Shown here: positions 42,989 through 51,811 of the stretch, in pieces
Numbering within the stretch: position 1 is the stretch's first letter
Layout of the letters: each line of letters opens with the position of its first letter
From: Mucilaginibacter terrigena
GTDB taxonomy: Bacteria; Bacteroidota; Bacteroidia; Sphingobacteriales; Sphingobacteriaceae
Direction: 5' to 3'
NCBI RefSeq assembly: GCF_004168255.1
Contig: NZ_SEWG01000002.1
Span: forward strand, 124,001-188,000
DNA: 64,000 nt
Program-made: the position numbers and the translations under genes
The notes under the pieces: model-generated
What the model saw: the letters and a program-made list of their open reading frames with translations, nothing else
The model's database searches: none
What the model was told of the DNA's origin: nothing

Positions 42989-45049
42989 TTATTTGTATGA
43001 TAAATTCAGTTTGGTTTTGGCATTTACAAAAGCAACACCCGGCCTTACCGCGTATTTTTTTGCTGCGCCTTCAATAGTTACATTCAATACGTTCTTTTTG
43101 TATTCCCAGCTTACGTTGCCTGCCTTGGTATGGAAGTTTTTGATAGACATGCCTTCTTTCAGCCATGCCGCCGGCACGCCCGCGCCTACTACAAATTCAA
43201 AGTCGTCGCCTTTTGCCTCGTTCACGTAAACCAGCATATCCAGCTGAAGCAGCAGCATTTCTGATGCTGTCCAGTAATGCGGGGTGATGTATTTAGGCTT
43301 TAGCCAGCCGCGGTAGTTTTCCCACTGGCGGAAGGTGTTTTCTTCACCATCGCCTTCCCAGTAAGTGTACAGGCCGGGTGCACACTGGTTGTTCCAGAAG
43401 TAGTGCAGCGTTTGCCACACGCGGTCGGTACGGTCAAGGTATAGCCACTGGTGTGCCTCTGCCGCCTGGAAATACGTCCACAGCGGGCGGGCCTTGGGCT
43501 CATCGCCGTTACCCCATTCTTCCACATGTTTATCTTCAATCTTCTTTTGGAACAAGGCGTTATCCTTATTGGTGATCCACGATGGCCAAACGCTTATCAT
43601 AAAATTGCGCTCGTTCTCGTATTTGTCTTTACCAAAACCGGCCTGCCAGGCCTCTTTAACAGCTGCCGCCTTTTGCAGGCATGAGTCGGCCAGCGCGGTT
43701 TCGCCAAACTTTTTGGCCAGGCGCGATGCCTGCACCAGTCCGCGGTAGCTGATAGCATTAATGTACAGCACCGGGAAATGGTTATCCATGGTACCAACAA
43801 TAAGGCCTTCGGTGAATGGGCGGGCAATCAGCTGCCTGCGTTTTACATCATGCTCTATATGCGGTGCCAGCGGGCCAATAAAATCCTTATAGATCTCGGT
43901 TTTGGCGTTCCGCATCTCGTCAATAAGCTTTAGCTTACGTTTTATATGCGGCCAAACGTATTGGTAATACGATGGCTCGTTGATCAGATAAGCTACCTCG
44001 ATAAGCGCGTTAATAGCCGAACCCGGTGCATCGCCTTCTGCGCCAAAGCCTCCAAAAAAGTCGTTCTCGGCAAAGTATTTAGAAAGTTCGCGGGCTGTCT
44101 CCAGGTGGCCGCTTTTGGCCATGGCAACCAGCGAGTAAGCGCCGTCGCGCTCCCAGGCAAGCGGGTAGTTTATCGGTTCGCCGGGACCGGTTTGTTTGCC
44201 TATATAGCCCATCATCAGGTTGCTTATCTGCGCCTGCAACGAATGCTCGAAAGCCTTATCAGGCAGTTGCATGCCAAACCCTTGTGTGGTGCGGGTATAC
44301 GGCAACGGACTGTTAAACTGCGGTTTGGTATCGTTTATTTTTAAGGAGAATGGCACATTGCCCATGTTAAGCCTTGCAAAAGCCCAGCCATCGGCGTTGG
44401 TAACAGTTGGCTGCACCGGGATGTCCTTTTGCAGTTCGCCGGCGGCCTCGTTACCTACTAAAACTTGTTTAGGTTGCGTAGTTAAGGTGATTATATAACG
44501 GCGATTAAGCAGCAGGCGGTCACCCTCCCAGGTTGCGGTGGTAAGCGGGCCGCCTGCGGGGCCTACGCTGCGGGTAACTATATGGTAAGTATAATCTTCC
44601 TGTCCGTTGTTCTTAAAATCAAACTCCCATCTGCCGGCCTCAACATATGTCCAGGTGCAGGTGTAATAAGGCGTAATAGTTTCTACCGATGGGATGCTGT
44701 TATTAGCCTTAAACACATAAGCCTGCTTTATCTTATCCATAGGGATATTATCGCTGGTGGCTATCAGCTTTTTGTTTTTATCCATTACCCAAATGGTTAC
44801 GCCAAAGCTGCCGGGACCTGGGCTAAAGCTGCCTCCGGGTTCTTCATAGCCTTTTTGGGCCAAGGGGCTGCCCGGTTCTGCAATTAGGATGTGGCCGTCG
44901 CCGCGGGGCCAAAGGTCGTTAGGGCGTTTAGCCTGTTCCAGCAGGGTTATCTGGCGTTGGTTAATTAATTGCTGTGCTTTTAACACAAGTGCAGGTGCCT
45001 GCAAACAACACACTATGGCAAGTGCGCGTAGGGTAAAAACTTTCATCAT
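42989..45049 (-). CDS. Six-hairpin (alpha/alpha)6 glycosidase-like exported protein
   Basis: A 686-residue protein with a signal peptide (MMKVFTLRALAIVCCLQAPALVLKAQ; a second ATG at 45046 is equally good). An N-terminal beta domain (to about 280) is followed by a helical barrel with LAWERDGAYSLVAMAKSG, GTMDNHFPVLYINAISYRGL and YWTASEMLLLQLDMLVY, typical of GH15-like six-hairpin glycosidases. The exact CAZy family is not clear to me. It ends 9 bases before the GH172 gene, so the two are cotranscribed and probably act on one polysaccharide. Confidence 0.8.
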   Translation of the reverse strand: MMKVFTLRALAIVCCLQAPALVLKAQQLINQRQITLLEQAKRPNDLWPRGDGHILIAEPGSPLAQKGYEEPGGSFSPGPGSFGVTIWVMDKNKKLIATSDNIPMDKIKQAYVFKANNSIPSVETITPYYTCTWTYVEAGRWEFDFKNNGQEDYTYHIVTRSVGPAGGPLTTATWEGDRLLLNRRYIITLTTQPKQVLVGNEAAGELQKDIPVQPTVTNADGWAFARLNMGNVPFSLKINDTKPQFNSPLPYTRTTQGFGMQLPDKAFEHSLQAQISNLMMGYIGKQTGPGEPINYPLAWERDGAYSLVAMAKSGHLETARELSKYFAENDFFGGFGAEGDAPGSAINALIEVAYLINEPSYYQYVWPHIKRKLKLIDEMRNAKTEIYKDFIGPLAPHIEHDVKRRQLIARPFTEGLIVGTMDNHFPVLYINAISYRGLVQASRLAKKFGETALADSCLQKAAAVKEAWQAGFGKDKYENERNFMISVWPSWITNKDNALFQKKIEDKHVEEWGNGDEPKARPLWTYFQAAEAHQWLYLDRTDRVWQTLHYFWNNQCAPGLYTYWEGDGEENTFRQWENYRGWLKPKYITPHYWTASEMLLLQLDMLVYVNEAKGDDFEFVVGAGVPAAWLKEGMSIKNFHTKAGNVSWEYKKNVLNVTIEGAAKKYAVRPGVAFVNAKTKLNLSYK

Positions 45050-45147
45050 AAATCGGTTTAAAATTGGTGCAGATGTATGGCTTTCTGCTTCACCTAATTT
45101 AGATGCGGGATGATATTTTGGCTATACAACAAAAGTCGCAAAGCCAT

Positions 45148-45187
45148 GTAAAAACGACTTTAGTATTACAACAAAAGTCGTTTTTAC
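45148..45187 (-). terminator. Hairpin terminator after the AraC gene
   Basis: GTAAAAACGACTTT (45148-45161) pairs with AAAGTCGTTTTTAC (45174-45187). On the minus strand it follows the AraC stop closely and ends in a T-rich arm. ACAACAAAAGTCG also occurs as a direct repeat at 45126-45138 and 45168-45180 (42-bp period), so the site could instead bind a regulator of the downstream glycosidase genes. Confidence 0.6.
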
Positions 45188-45189
45188 AG

Positions 45190-46623
45190 CTAATGCCGAT
45201 AGTTGGAGGGTGCCTTGCCGCTTATTGCTTTAAAGTTTTTGTTGAAATTCTGCAGTGAGTTGTAGCCCACTTTAAAGGCAATTTCTGATACAGATAACCG
45301 GGTATGTTGTAAAAGCTCGATAGCTTTATCAACCCGGTATTTGTTGATGTAGTGGATGAGGTGCACACCTGTTTCCTTATTGAATAGTGAGCTTAGATAT
45401 TTTTCGCTGATAAAAACCTGCCCCGCTATTTGCTGCCGCGATAAATGAGGATCGTGGTAATGCGCATGTATCAGGTCTATCGCCTTGCGGATGCTTTCGC
45501 TGTAAGCAGGCGGATGGTTAATAGCTTCTTCGGCCATGGGTATGGGTACAGCGGGATCTTTACGCTTTCTGGTAATCATCCAAAGTAAGGCCAATAGCGG
45601 TATAATACCCAACAGGTAGAATTTGGCATTACTGCTTTCGCGGGCGAGCGTAAGGCTGGTCCACTCGCTGGTATTATCGTTCGATTCGGGGTTGGTGCCG
45701 CTAAGGCTGGTGCGGAAGGCTTCGTCAAGTTGCGCGTCTTTATCGTAAAGCTGGATATCAAAACCGATGGTAGTATTGGCAACGGGCTTATAATTTAGCT
45801 CGGCCCATGGGATCGCTATGGATATGGTGTACCCCTTATCGATATCCTGGTTATTATTTAAGGTTCCCTGCTGCTTCACCTTAACCCGTGTATGCCTGCC
45901 CCAGTTTTTAAAGAAATTACGACCCGCATCCCAGCGGTTACCGCTATAATTGCCTGTAACATCAACCAATAACTCGTAGTCGTCCTCCTTTTTCCATACC
46001 GAGCGGTCGTGCTGCATATCGAGGCCTATCTCGATGCAATCCGAATCCCACAGCGTACGCAGGTATTTTTTTGTCTGGAACAGGCTGATGTAGCCCGGTT
46101 TAACGTAATTAAGGTTGGCGTCCTGCACCTCAAAATCAAAATATAGCGAGTCGACATCCCAGCGGCTGTTGAATTTTAGCTTATTGTTATTGCATGTATA
46201 GCTGTATTGCTGTGGCTGTTTGGCTGCCTTGTAAGCCGATTGATAGGTGGTTTCGTTATAAGCGCTGTGCCTGTCTAAAATAACCGGGACACCTGCTTCG
46301 TCAAACTTGCTGCTTAGTATATCGCACTTACCGTTGTGATACACCCGCGCTTTCACATAAAAAACCCCGTCGTTAAAATCGTTAAGGGTAATGACCATGG
46401 AAAGCGAGGCGTCAGACTTGCGCCTGAGCAGGTTGCCCGAATTATAAAGCACTTCAAACACCACCGAATCGGGCGCGGTGTCGCCTTTATCGGCCAGTAC
46501 CTGCAGCTTTATATAATTTTTAGCCGCTATGCTGAACGGTTCGGGCGCGATAATTTTGTAAGCGTTAGCCGTAACAGCCAGGCAAACAAGCAAGAACAGG
46601 CATAAAAAGCACTTTAAACGCAT
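45190..46623 (-). CDS. Membrane-spanning AraC-family regulator with periplasmic sugar-binding-like domain
   Basis: A 477-residue one-component sensor. After a signal peptide (MRLKCFLCLFLLVCLAVTANA) the periplasmic part (about 22-330) is rich in beta strands and contains segments (DSLYFDFEVQDANL, DCIEIGLDMQHDRS, YTISIAIPWAELNY) typical of CBM9-like carbohydrate-binding folds. A membrane helix follows (FYLLGIIPLLALLWMI, about 335-350), then AraC HTHs: LSRQQIAGQVFISEKYLSSLFNKETG and LSVSEIAFKVGYNSLQNFNKNFKAISGKAPSNYR. It lies just upstream of the two glycosidase genes and probably switches them on when it senses their substrate (inference). Confidence 0.85.
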   Translation of the reverse strand: MRLKCFLCLFLLVCLAVTANAYKIIAPEPFSIAAKNYIKLQVLADKGDTAPDSVVFEVLYNSGNLLRRKSDASLSMVITLNDFNDGVFYVKARVYHNGKCDILSSKFDEAGVPVILDRHSAYNETTYQSAYKAAKQPQQYSYTCNNNKLKFNSRWDVDSLYFDFEVQDANLNYVKPGYISLFQTKKYLRTLWDSDCIEIGLDMQHDRSVWKKEDDYELLVDVTGNYSGNRWDAGRNFFKNWGRHTRVKVKQQGTLNNNQDIDKGYTISIAIPWAELNYKPVANTTIGFDIQLYDKDAQLDEAFRTSLSGTNPESNDNTSEWTSLTLARESSNAKFYLLGIIPLLALLWMITRKRKDPAVPIPMAEEAINHPPAYSESIRKAIDLIHAHYHDPHLSRQQIAGQVFISEKYLSSLFNKETGVHLIHYINKYRVDKAIELLQHTRLSVSEIAFKVGYNSLQNFNKNFKAISGKAPSNYRH

Positions 46624-46754
46624 CAGGTTAATTGTGGGCTTAATATAATCAACCTTTGGCGTAAAATCATCCTGCTGCTATCTGCTTTGTTACAGCACAG
46701 CCTTTTATTAACCCTTTCAATTAGTTAATTTGGTGCGATAGAATCTTATCTATC

Positions 46755-48368
46755 ATGCAACGAAGAAACTTTTTAAAAACAGGCACACTTGCAGGCATAG
46801 GCCTGGCTACCATTGGCGCGGTATCATGTTCGCAACCTGCTGATAAGGCACAAACGGATGGCACCACACCGTTTACTGACGATTTTGAACTAAACGAAGC
46901 CACCATTGCCGATCTGCAAAAAAAGATGGAAAACGGTACACATACTTCGCGCAGCATAACAGAATTGTATTTAAAAAGAATAGACGCCATAGATAAAAGC
47001 GGCCCTAAAATAAACGCCATTATCGAGCTGAACAAAAGCGCGCTGGATATGGCCGATAATATGGATAAGGAGCGCAAGGCGGGCAAGCTGCGCGGCCCTT
47101 TACACGGCATCCCGGTGCTGATAAAGGATAATATAGATACCGGCGACAATATGCACACCACGGCAGGCTCGCTGGCCCTGAGCGATCATTTTGCAAAGCA
47201 GGACGCCTTTATTGTGCACAAGCTGCGCCAGGCGGGTGCCGTACTGCTGGGCAAAACCAACCTGAGCGAGTGGGCTAATTTCCGGTCGAGCCGTTCCACA
47301 AGTGGATGGAGCAGCCGCGGCCTGCAAACCAAAAACCCTTATGTGCTGGACAGGAACCCAAGCGGTTCGAGCGCCGGATCGGGCGCGGCAACTGCTGCCA
47401 ATTTATGCGCTATATCCATCGGTACCGAAACGGATGGCTCTATTGTTTCGCCATCATCGGTAAACGGACTGGTGGGCATCAAGCCTACCGTTGGCTTGTG
47501 GAGCCGCAGCGGCATTATCCCCATATCAAAAACGCAGGACACCGCCGGGCCTATGGCGCGCACCGTTAAAGACGCCGCCATACTGCTTGGGGCGCTTACC
47601 GGTGCAGATACCGCAGACGACGCGACCCTTAAAAGCAAGCCTGAAAAGGATTACAGCAAATACCTGGACGTTAACGGACTAAAAGGCAAACGGCTTGGCC
47701 TGGTGAAAATTGAGAAATTGCCATCATCTACCGATAAATTACTAAAAGCTGCGATTGAAACCCTTAAAAAGCAAGGTGCAGAAATTATAGAAGTGGATTT
47801 AGATACCCGCCTGAAACCCATTGACGGCGCCGAATTTACGGTGCTGCTTTACGAATTTAAAGACGGCCTTAACCGTTACCTGGATAAAGCCGGTGCCAAA
47901 GTGAAAAACCTTGCCGATGTTATTGCCTTTAACAAGCAGAATGAGGATAAGGCCATGCCATTTTTTAAACAGGAAACCGCCGAATACGCACAGACAAAGG
48001 GCGACCTGAACAGCAAGGAATATTTAGATGCAGTTGGTAAAACAACCAAATACAGCAGGGAAGGGATCGACGGTTTGCTGAGAGAGAATAAACTGGATGC
48101 CTTAATTGCGCCTACCAATGGCTTCGCGGTTTGTATAGATTTGATCAACGGCGATTATGATAACGGGTTTTCGTTCTCGGGGCCTGCCGCTATGGCGGGT
48201 TATCCGCATATCACGGTGCCGATGGGTGCTTGGCACGACCTGCCGATGGGCCTGTCCTTTGTAGGCACCGCCTGGAGCGAGTGCGAACTCATCAAGCTGG
48301 CTTATGCTTATGAGCAGGCATCTAAAAAAAGAGTTGCACCGAAGTTTAGACCAGACCTATTTGTTTAA
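46755..48368 (+). CDS. Exported amidase (amidase-signature family)
   Basis: A 537-residue amidase-signature enzyme. The catalytic triad is visible: Lys in GIPVLIKDNID, and the two Ser in GSSAGSGAAT and TETDGSIVSPSS. The N-terminus has RRNFLKTG, a twin-arginine-like motif, and then a Cys in AVSCSQ that could be a lipobox, so it is probably exported, possibly by the Tat system. The substrate (peptide-, fatty-acid- or aryl-amide) is unknown. GatA itself lacks such a leader. Confidence 0.87.
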   Translation: MQRRNFLKTGTLAGIGLATIGAVSCSQPADKAQTDGTTPFTDDFELNEATIADLQKKMENGTHTSRSITELYLKRIDAIDKSGPKINAIIELNKSALDMADNMDKERKAGKLRGPLHGIPVLIKDNIDTGDNMHTTAGSLALSDHFAKQDAFIVHKLRQAGAVLLGKTNLSEWANFRSSRSTSGWSSRGLQTKNPYVLDRNPSGSSAGSGAATAANLCAISIGTETDGSIVSPSSVNGLVGIKPTVGLWSRSGIIPISKTQDTAGPMARTVKDAAILLGALTGADTADDATLKSKPEKDYSKYLDVNGLKGKRLGLVKIEKLPSSTDKLLKAAIETLKKQGAEIIEVDLDTRLKPIDGAEFTVLLYEFKDGLNRYLDKAGAKVKNLADVIAFNKQNEDKAMPFFKQETAEYAQTKGDLNSKEYLDAVGKTTKYSREGIDGLLRENKLDALIAPTNGFAVCIDLINGDYDNGFSFSGPAAMAGYPHITVPMGAWHDLPMGLSFVGTAWSECELIKLAYAYEQASKKRVAPKFRPDLFV

Positions 48369-48372
48369 TATA

Positions 48373-48567
48373 TTACGAGGTTACCGCATTCACAAATTTA
48401 ATAAACAAGTATAATATACATCCGCCTGAAAGGGTCAAACCCAGTATCATTAAAAAACCGTTGATTTGACCATCGCCTATTTGCGTTGAATAGGCATACC
48501 CAATTAAAAACCCACCAAATAGAAATCCTATAACCGCAAGGGTTATCTTAATATATTTGACAATCAT
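48373..48567 (-). CDS. Small two-helix membrane protein
   Basis: A 64-residue protein with two hydrophobic helices (ITLAVIGFLFGGFLIGYAYS and INGFLMILGLTLSGGCILYLFIKF) and a clean ATG. No homologue recognised by eye. The frame and start are plausible and its 3' end is four bases from the amidase stop; it is given as a possible real gene only. Confidence 0.5.
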   Translation of the reverse strand: MIVKYIKITLAVIGFLFGGFLIGYAYSTQIGDGQINGFLMILGLTLSGGCILYLFIKFVNAVTS

Positions 48568-48632
48568 ATCTAAATCTATTAATTATATAATTAGTATCTG
48601 CTAACCGCAAACTCATAACTGCAAACTGTAAC

Positions 48633-49019
48633 ATGCCCACTCCTGTTCCCAAAAAAATATTCAGCCGCAGGCACGAGATCTTCGCGGACTTTCTGAAAGA
48701 GGTTGACAAACACCTGGACGATGTAATGCAGGAGCGCGTTACCGAAATGTTCGAGATAAGGGATATTGCCGGCATTTTGCATATCCATCCCACCCATTTA
48801 ACCAATACAATCAAACAAACCACGGGAAAATCGCCATGCTTTTATTTCGAGGAAAAGATAATGACCCTGGCCAAACAGATGCTGCAGCAAAATATCCCCA
48901 TAAAACAAATAGCCTTTAAGCTTACGTTTGATGCATCAAACTTCACCAAGTTTTTTAAACGTTTTGAGGGGATAACGCCGAAAGAGTATAAGGAAATGGT
49001 GTTGTCTGAACCTTCATAA
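48633..49019 (+). CDS. Stand-alone AraC-type DNA-binding protein
   Basis: A 128-residue protein that is just the AraC DNA-binding domain: EIRDIAGILHIHPTHLTNTIKQTTGKSP as first HTH and IKQIAFKLTFDASNFTKFFKRFEGITPKEYK as second. It has no sensor domain. It lies next to a SDR gene with paired 21-bp repeats in between, the expected arrangement of a local regulator. Confidence 0.85.
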   Translation: MPTPVPKKIFSRRHEIFADFLKEVDKHLDDVMQERVTEMFEIRDIAGILHIHPTHLTNTIKQTTGKSPCFYFEEKIMTLAKQMLQQNIPIKQIAFKLTFDASNFTKFFKRFEGITPKEYKEMVLSEPS

Positions 49020-49031
49020 TAAATCCGTCTT

Positions 49032-49110
49032 TCATCCTGATCCGTTAGCCAACGGAGTGGATCTGTTCGCGAATTATGCTATTGAAAATGCATGTCTCCG
49101 AATAGATGCA
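49032..49110. repeat. REP-like palindromic repeat
   Basis: CATCCTGATCCGTTAGCCAACGGAGTGGATCTG plus a following inverted segment; related to 32585-32671. Confidence 0.5.
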
Positions 49111-49149
49111 TTTCGTTTGATAACAGATAAGCCTGTTAAACTAAAAATA

Positions 49150-49189
49150 CTGTACCTGTCACCATTTTATCTGTACCTGTCACCATTTT
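49150..49189. promoter_or_regulatory. Two 19-bp direct repeats with 21-bp period
   Basis: CTGTACCTGTCACCATTTT occurs at 49150-49168 and again, identically, at 49171-49189. A 21-bp period puts them on the same face of DNA, as for AraC half-sites. They end 49 bases before the SDR start and lie 130 bases after the AraC stop. Confidence 0.6.
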
Positions 49190-49238
49190 TTAACAACGTT
49201 TTGCCCTCACCTTTGTAGTGTATTAAAACACAACAAAT

Positions 49239-50000
49239 ATGAGCACAAACAAAATAGCATTAATAACAGGCGGCAGCAGGGGCCTTGGTAAAAACACCGC
49301 GTTAAAAATAGCAGGCAAAGGCATAGATGTTATTGTTACCTACCGCACCAAAAAAGAAGAAGCTGACGAGGTGGTAAACCAAATTGAACTGGCCGGCCAA
49401 ACCGCCGCGGCCTTACAATTAGATACTTCAAAAATAAAAACTTTTGAGGCCTTTAAACAGCAGCTAACCGCTACATTGCAGGAGAAATGGGGCAGGGACA
49501 CCTTCGATTTCTTAGTGAACAATGCAGGTATTGATGCCTCGTCGCCATTTGCCAAAACCACCGAAGAGGACTTTGATAACTTGTTTAACGTTCACTTTAA
49601 GGGCGTTTACTTTTTAACTCAAACCCTGCTTAATACTATTGTCGATGGTGGCCGTATCATTAATCTTTCAACGGGGCTTACCCGTTTTGCTACACCGGGT
49701 TACGCGGCTTATGCATCTATGAAGGGCGCTATCGAGGTATTTACAAAATACCTGGCTAAAGAACTGGGCAGCCGCGGTATTGCCGCCAACCTGGTTGCGC
49801 CGGGCATTATCGAAACCGACTTTACCAAAGAAGCTTTTGAAAGCCACCCCAAAATGCACGAGTTTATTTCATCCATAACCGCGCTTGGCCGCCCCGGCCA
49901 GCCGGACGATATTGGCGGCGTAATTGCCTTTTTATGTACTGAGGATGCACGCTGGATAAACGCGCAAAGGATAGAAGCATCGGGCGGAATGTTTTTGTAA
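49239..50000 (+). CDS. Short-chain dehydrogenase/reductase
   Basis: A 253-residue Rossmann-fold oxidoreductase. TGGSRGLGKNTA is the nucleotide-binding Gly motif, NNAG (residues about 90) and the catalytic Ser, YAAYASMKG (Tyr, Lys) are intact; the C-terminal GRPGQPDDIGGVIAFLCTEDARWINAQ is typical. TYRTKKEE after strand 2 carries an Arg, suggesting NADPH use. The alcohol/ketone substrate is unknown. Probably controlled by the adjacent AraC protein. Confidence 0.9.
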   Translation: MSTNKIALITGGSRGLGKNTALKIAGKGIDVIVTYRTKKEEADEVVNQIELAGQTAAALQLDTSKIKTFEAFKQQLTATLQEKWGRDTFDFLVNNAGIDASSPFAKTTEEDFDNLFNVHFKGVYFLTQTLLNTIVDGGRIINLSTGLTRFATPGYAAYASMKGAIEVFTKYLAKELGSRGIAANLVAPGIIETDFTKEAFESHPKMHEFISSITALGRPGQPDDIGGVIAFLCTEDARWINAQRIEASGGMFL

Positions 50001-50038
50001 TTGGTGAGTGGTTGCTTACTTAAATTATAAAATAGTAC

Positions 50039-50072
50039 AAAAGGGAGCGGTTAACGCTGTTCCCTTTTTTTG
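50039..50072 (+). terminator. Rho-independent terminator after the SDR gene
   Basis: AAAGGGA (50040-50046) pairs with TCCCTTT, with an inner GCG-TTAA-CGC helix, followed by a T-run (50064-50071). Confidence 0.75.
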
Positions 50073-50117
50073 TTGGCACGATAGCTGTATCTTCGGGCAT
50101 AAAGCAATACTTATATT

Positions 50118-51035
50118 ATGGAATTTGGCCGCGTACCCGATAATGAACTGCCCTTGGTGGATTTTACCCTGTCGCCCGACCCGGCATTTACCCAGGATAC
50201 GCTGCAGTCGGCTGATAAAAGCCAGCCCTTACAAGTACATGTAGGCTGCGCCAAGTGGGGCCGTAAGGAGTGGGTAGGCAAGATCTATCCGCCAAAAACC
50301 AAGGATGCCAACTTTTTAGATGAATATGTAAAGCACTTTAACTGTATCGAGCTTAACGCCACGTTCTATCAAACCTATGGCCCCGATACTATTGGCAAAT
50401 GGAAGCAAAAAGCTGATGCAAACCCGGCCTTTAAGTTTTGCCCCAAATTTTCTCAAAGCATCAGCCATATCCGCAGGTTAAAAAATGCCGAGGAGATAAC
50501 CACCAGTTATTACGAGGGCATTATGGCCTTTGGCGATAAGCTTGGCCCTTTGTTTCTGCAACTGAGCGATAACTTTACCCCAAAAAACTTACCCGAACTT
50601 ACTGCCTACCTGGAACAACTGCCAACGGATGTACCGGTGTTTGTAGAACTGCGCCATAAGGATTGGTTTGCCGTACCCGAAAGCCGCGATGCTGTTTTTA
50701 GCCTGTTTAAGCGATTGAATATTGGATCTATTATAACTGATGCCAGCGGCCGCCGCGATTGCCTGCACATGCTGCTGCCTACCCCGCACGCGTTCATCCG
50801 CTTTGTGGGTAACAGCCTGCACCCCACAGATTACGCCCGCTGCGATGAATGGGTAGAGCGCATAGCCGATTGGAAAAAGCAGGGCCTGCGATCCGTTTGG
50901 TTTTTTATGCACCAGCACGACGAGCGATATTCGCCTGAGCTATGCGATTATGTAATTGAAAAACTGAACGGGAAACTGGATCTGAACATCCACCGCCCGC
51001 AATTTATTGACAGGGATAAGGGATTGTTTGGGTAA
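50118..51035 (+). CDS. DUF72 family protein
   Basis: A 305-residue protein with a TIM-barrel-like DUF72 fold: VGCAKWGRKEWVGKIYPPKTK, FNCIELNATFYQTYG, FKFCPKFSQSISHI, VFVELRHKDWF, and FIRFVGNSLH. The first about 30 residues are a variable extension. The family is widespread and uncharacterised. Its stop is inside a 9-bp perfect hairpin. Confidence 0.88.
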   Translation: MEFGRVPDNELPLVDFTLSPDPAFTQDTLQSADKSQPLQVHVGCAKWGRKEWVGKIYPPKTKDANFLDEYVKHFNCIELNATFYQTYGPDTIGKWKQKADANPAFKFCPKFSQSISHIRRLKNAEEITTSYYEGIMAFGDKLGPLFLQLSDNFTPKNLPELTAYLEQLPTDVPVFVELRHKDWFAVPESRDAVFSLFKRLNIGSIITDASGRRDCLHMLLPTPHAFIRFVGNSLHPTDYARCDEWVERIADWKKQGLRSVWFFMHQHDERYSPELCDYVIEKLNGKLDLNIHRPQFIDRDKGLFG

Positions 51036-51049
51036 TCCCTTAGCGTTTT
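51017..51049. terminator. Hairpin between convergent genes
   Basis: TAAGGGATT (51017-51025) pairs perfectly with AATCCCTTA (51034-51042), followed by a weak T-run. It overlaps the DUF72 stop. Confidence 0.45.
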
Positions 51050-51059
51050 AACTCTTTCT

Positions 51060-51731
51060 TTATCTCAAATCAACCAACTCAACACCCGGATAGGCTTTCT
51101 TATCGAATGTGAAGGCGGCATCTGTAACCTTGTAATTAGGGGTAAAGGTGCGCAGGGCATAGGTGTATTTGCTGCCGTTCTTGTCAAAGATCTGGGCGCT
51201 TGATAGCTGGTTTTTTGTCTTATCTATCATCAGCCTTACTTTAAAAAAGTTCTTTTTACTGTCTTCTGGAGTAAGGTCGACCACCTGGTAAATTTTACCT
51301 GAAGTTTTTTGCTGCCCGGTGTAGATGTATTTATACCCTTTTTCGTACATGGTAAAGATCTTGGCCGGGTTAAAGCCTTCTTCACTGTTATCGGCAACGT
51401 TTAGCTGTACCTCGTTGGCATCTTTTAGGAAAGTCCACTGGTTTTTGCCATCGCTGATGATCTCCTGCATAATGGTCTTTTTAGCCGGGGCGTATAGCGT
51501 AACCTTATACTTGTTAACCTTTGAACGCGAAATAAGCGTACCTGTCTGCGTTTCTTTCACGTTGGCCTGCTGGTTATCAATAGTCAGTGTAAAATCTGTT
51601 TTAACGGCATCGTAGGCGCGGTATTGTTTGCTCAGCTTGTTCAGTATCACTTTGGCATCAGCATCTTTCTGTGCAAACGCGGTGGTAACCGTAAGGATTG
51701 ATAATATAAGGTAGATGAATAATTTTTTCAT
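51060..51731 (-). CDS. lolA: LolA-like outer-membrane lipoprotein carrier
   Basis: A 223-residue periplasmic protein with a signal peptide (MKKLFIYLILSILTVTTAFA). The mature part follows the LolA pattern: VILNKLSKQYRAYDAVKTDFTLTI, TQTGTLISRSKVNKYKVTLYAP, GKNQWTFLKDANEVQLN, and a later IDKTKNQLSSAQIFDKNG. It sits directly after ftsK on the minus strand, as in many Bacteroidota. It should carry lipoproteins across the periplasm. Confidence 0.87.
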   Translation of the reverse strand: MKKLFIYLILSILTVTTAFAQKDADAKVILNKLSKQYRAYDAVKTDFTLTIDNQQANVKETQTGTLISRSKVNKYKVTLYAPAKKTIMQEIISDGKNQWTFLKDANEVQLNVADNSEEGFNPAKIFTMYEKGYKYIYTGQQKTSGKIYQVVDLTPEDSKKNFFKVRLMIDKTKNQLSSAQIFDKNGSKYTYALRTFTPNYKVTDAAFTFDKKAYPGVELVDLR

Positions 51732-51811
51732 GTTCGTTCAGTTCAATTTAAGCTCACAGGCAATAACCATTATGGCTTATAATGGTTTAGAGTGTTGTAA
51801 ACTAAATTAGT

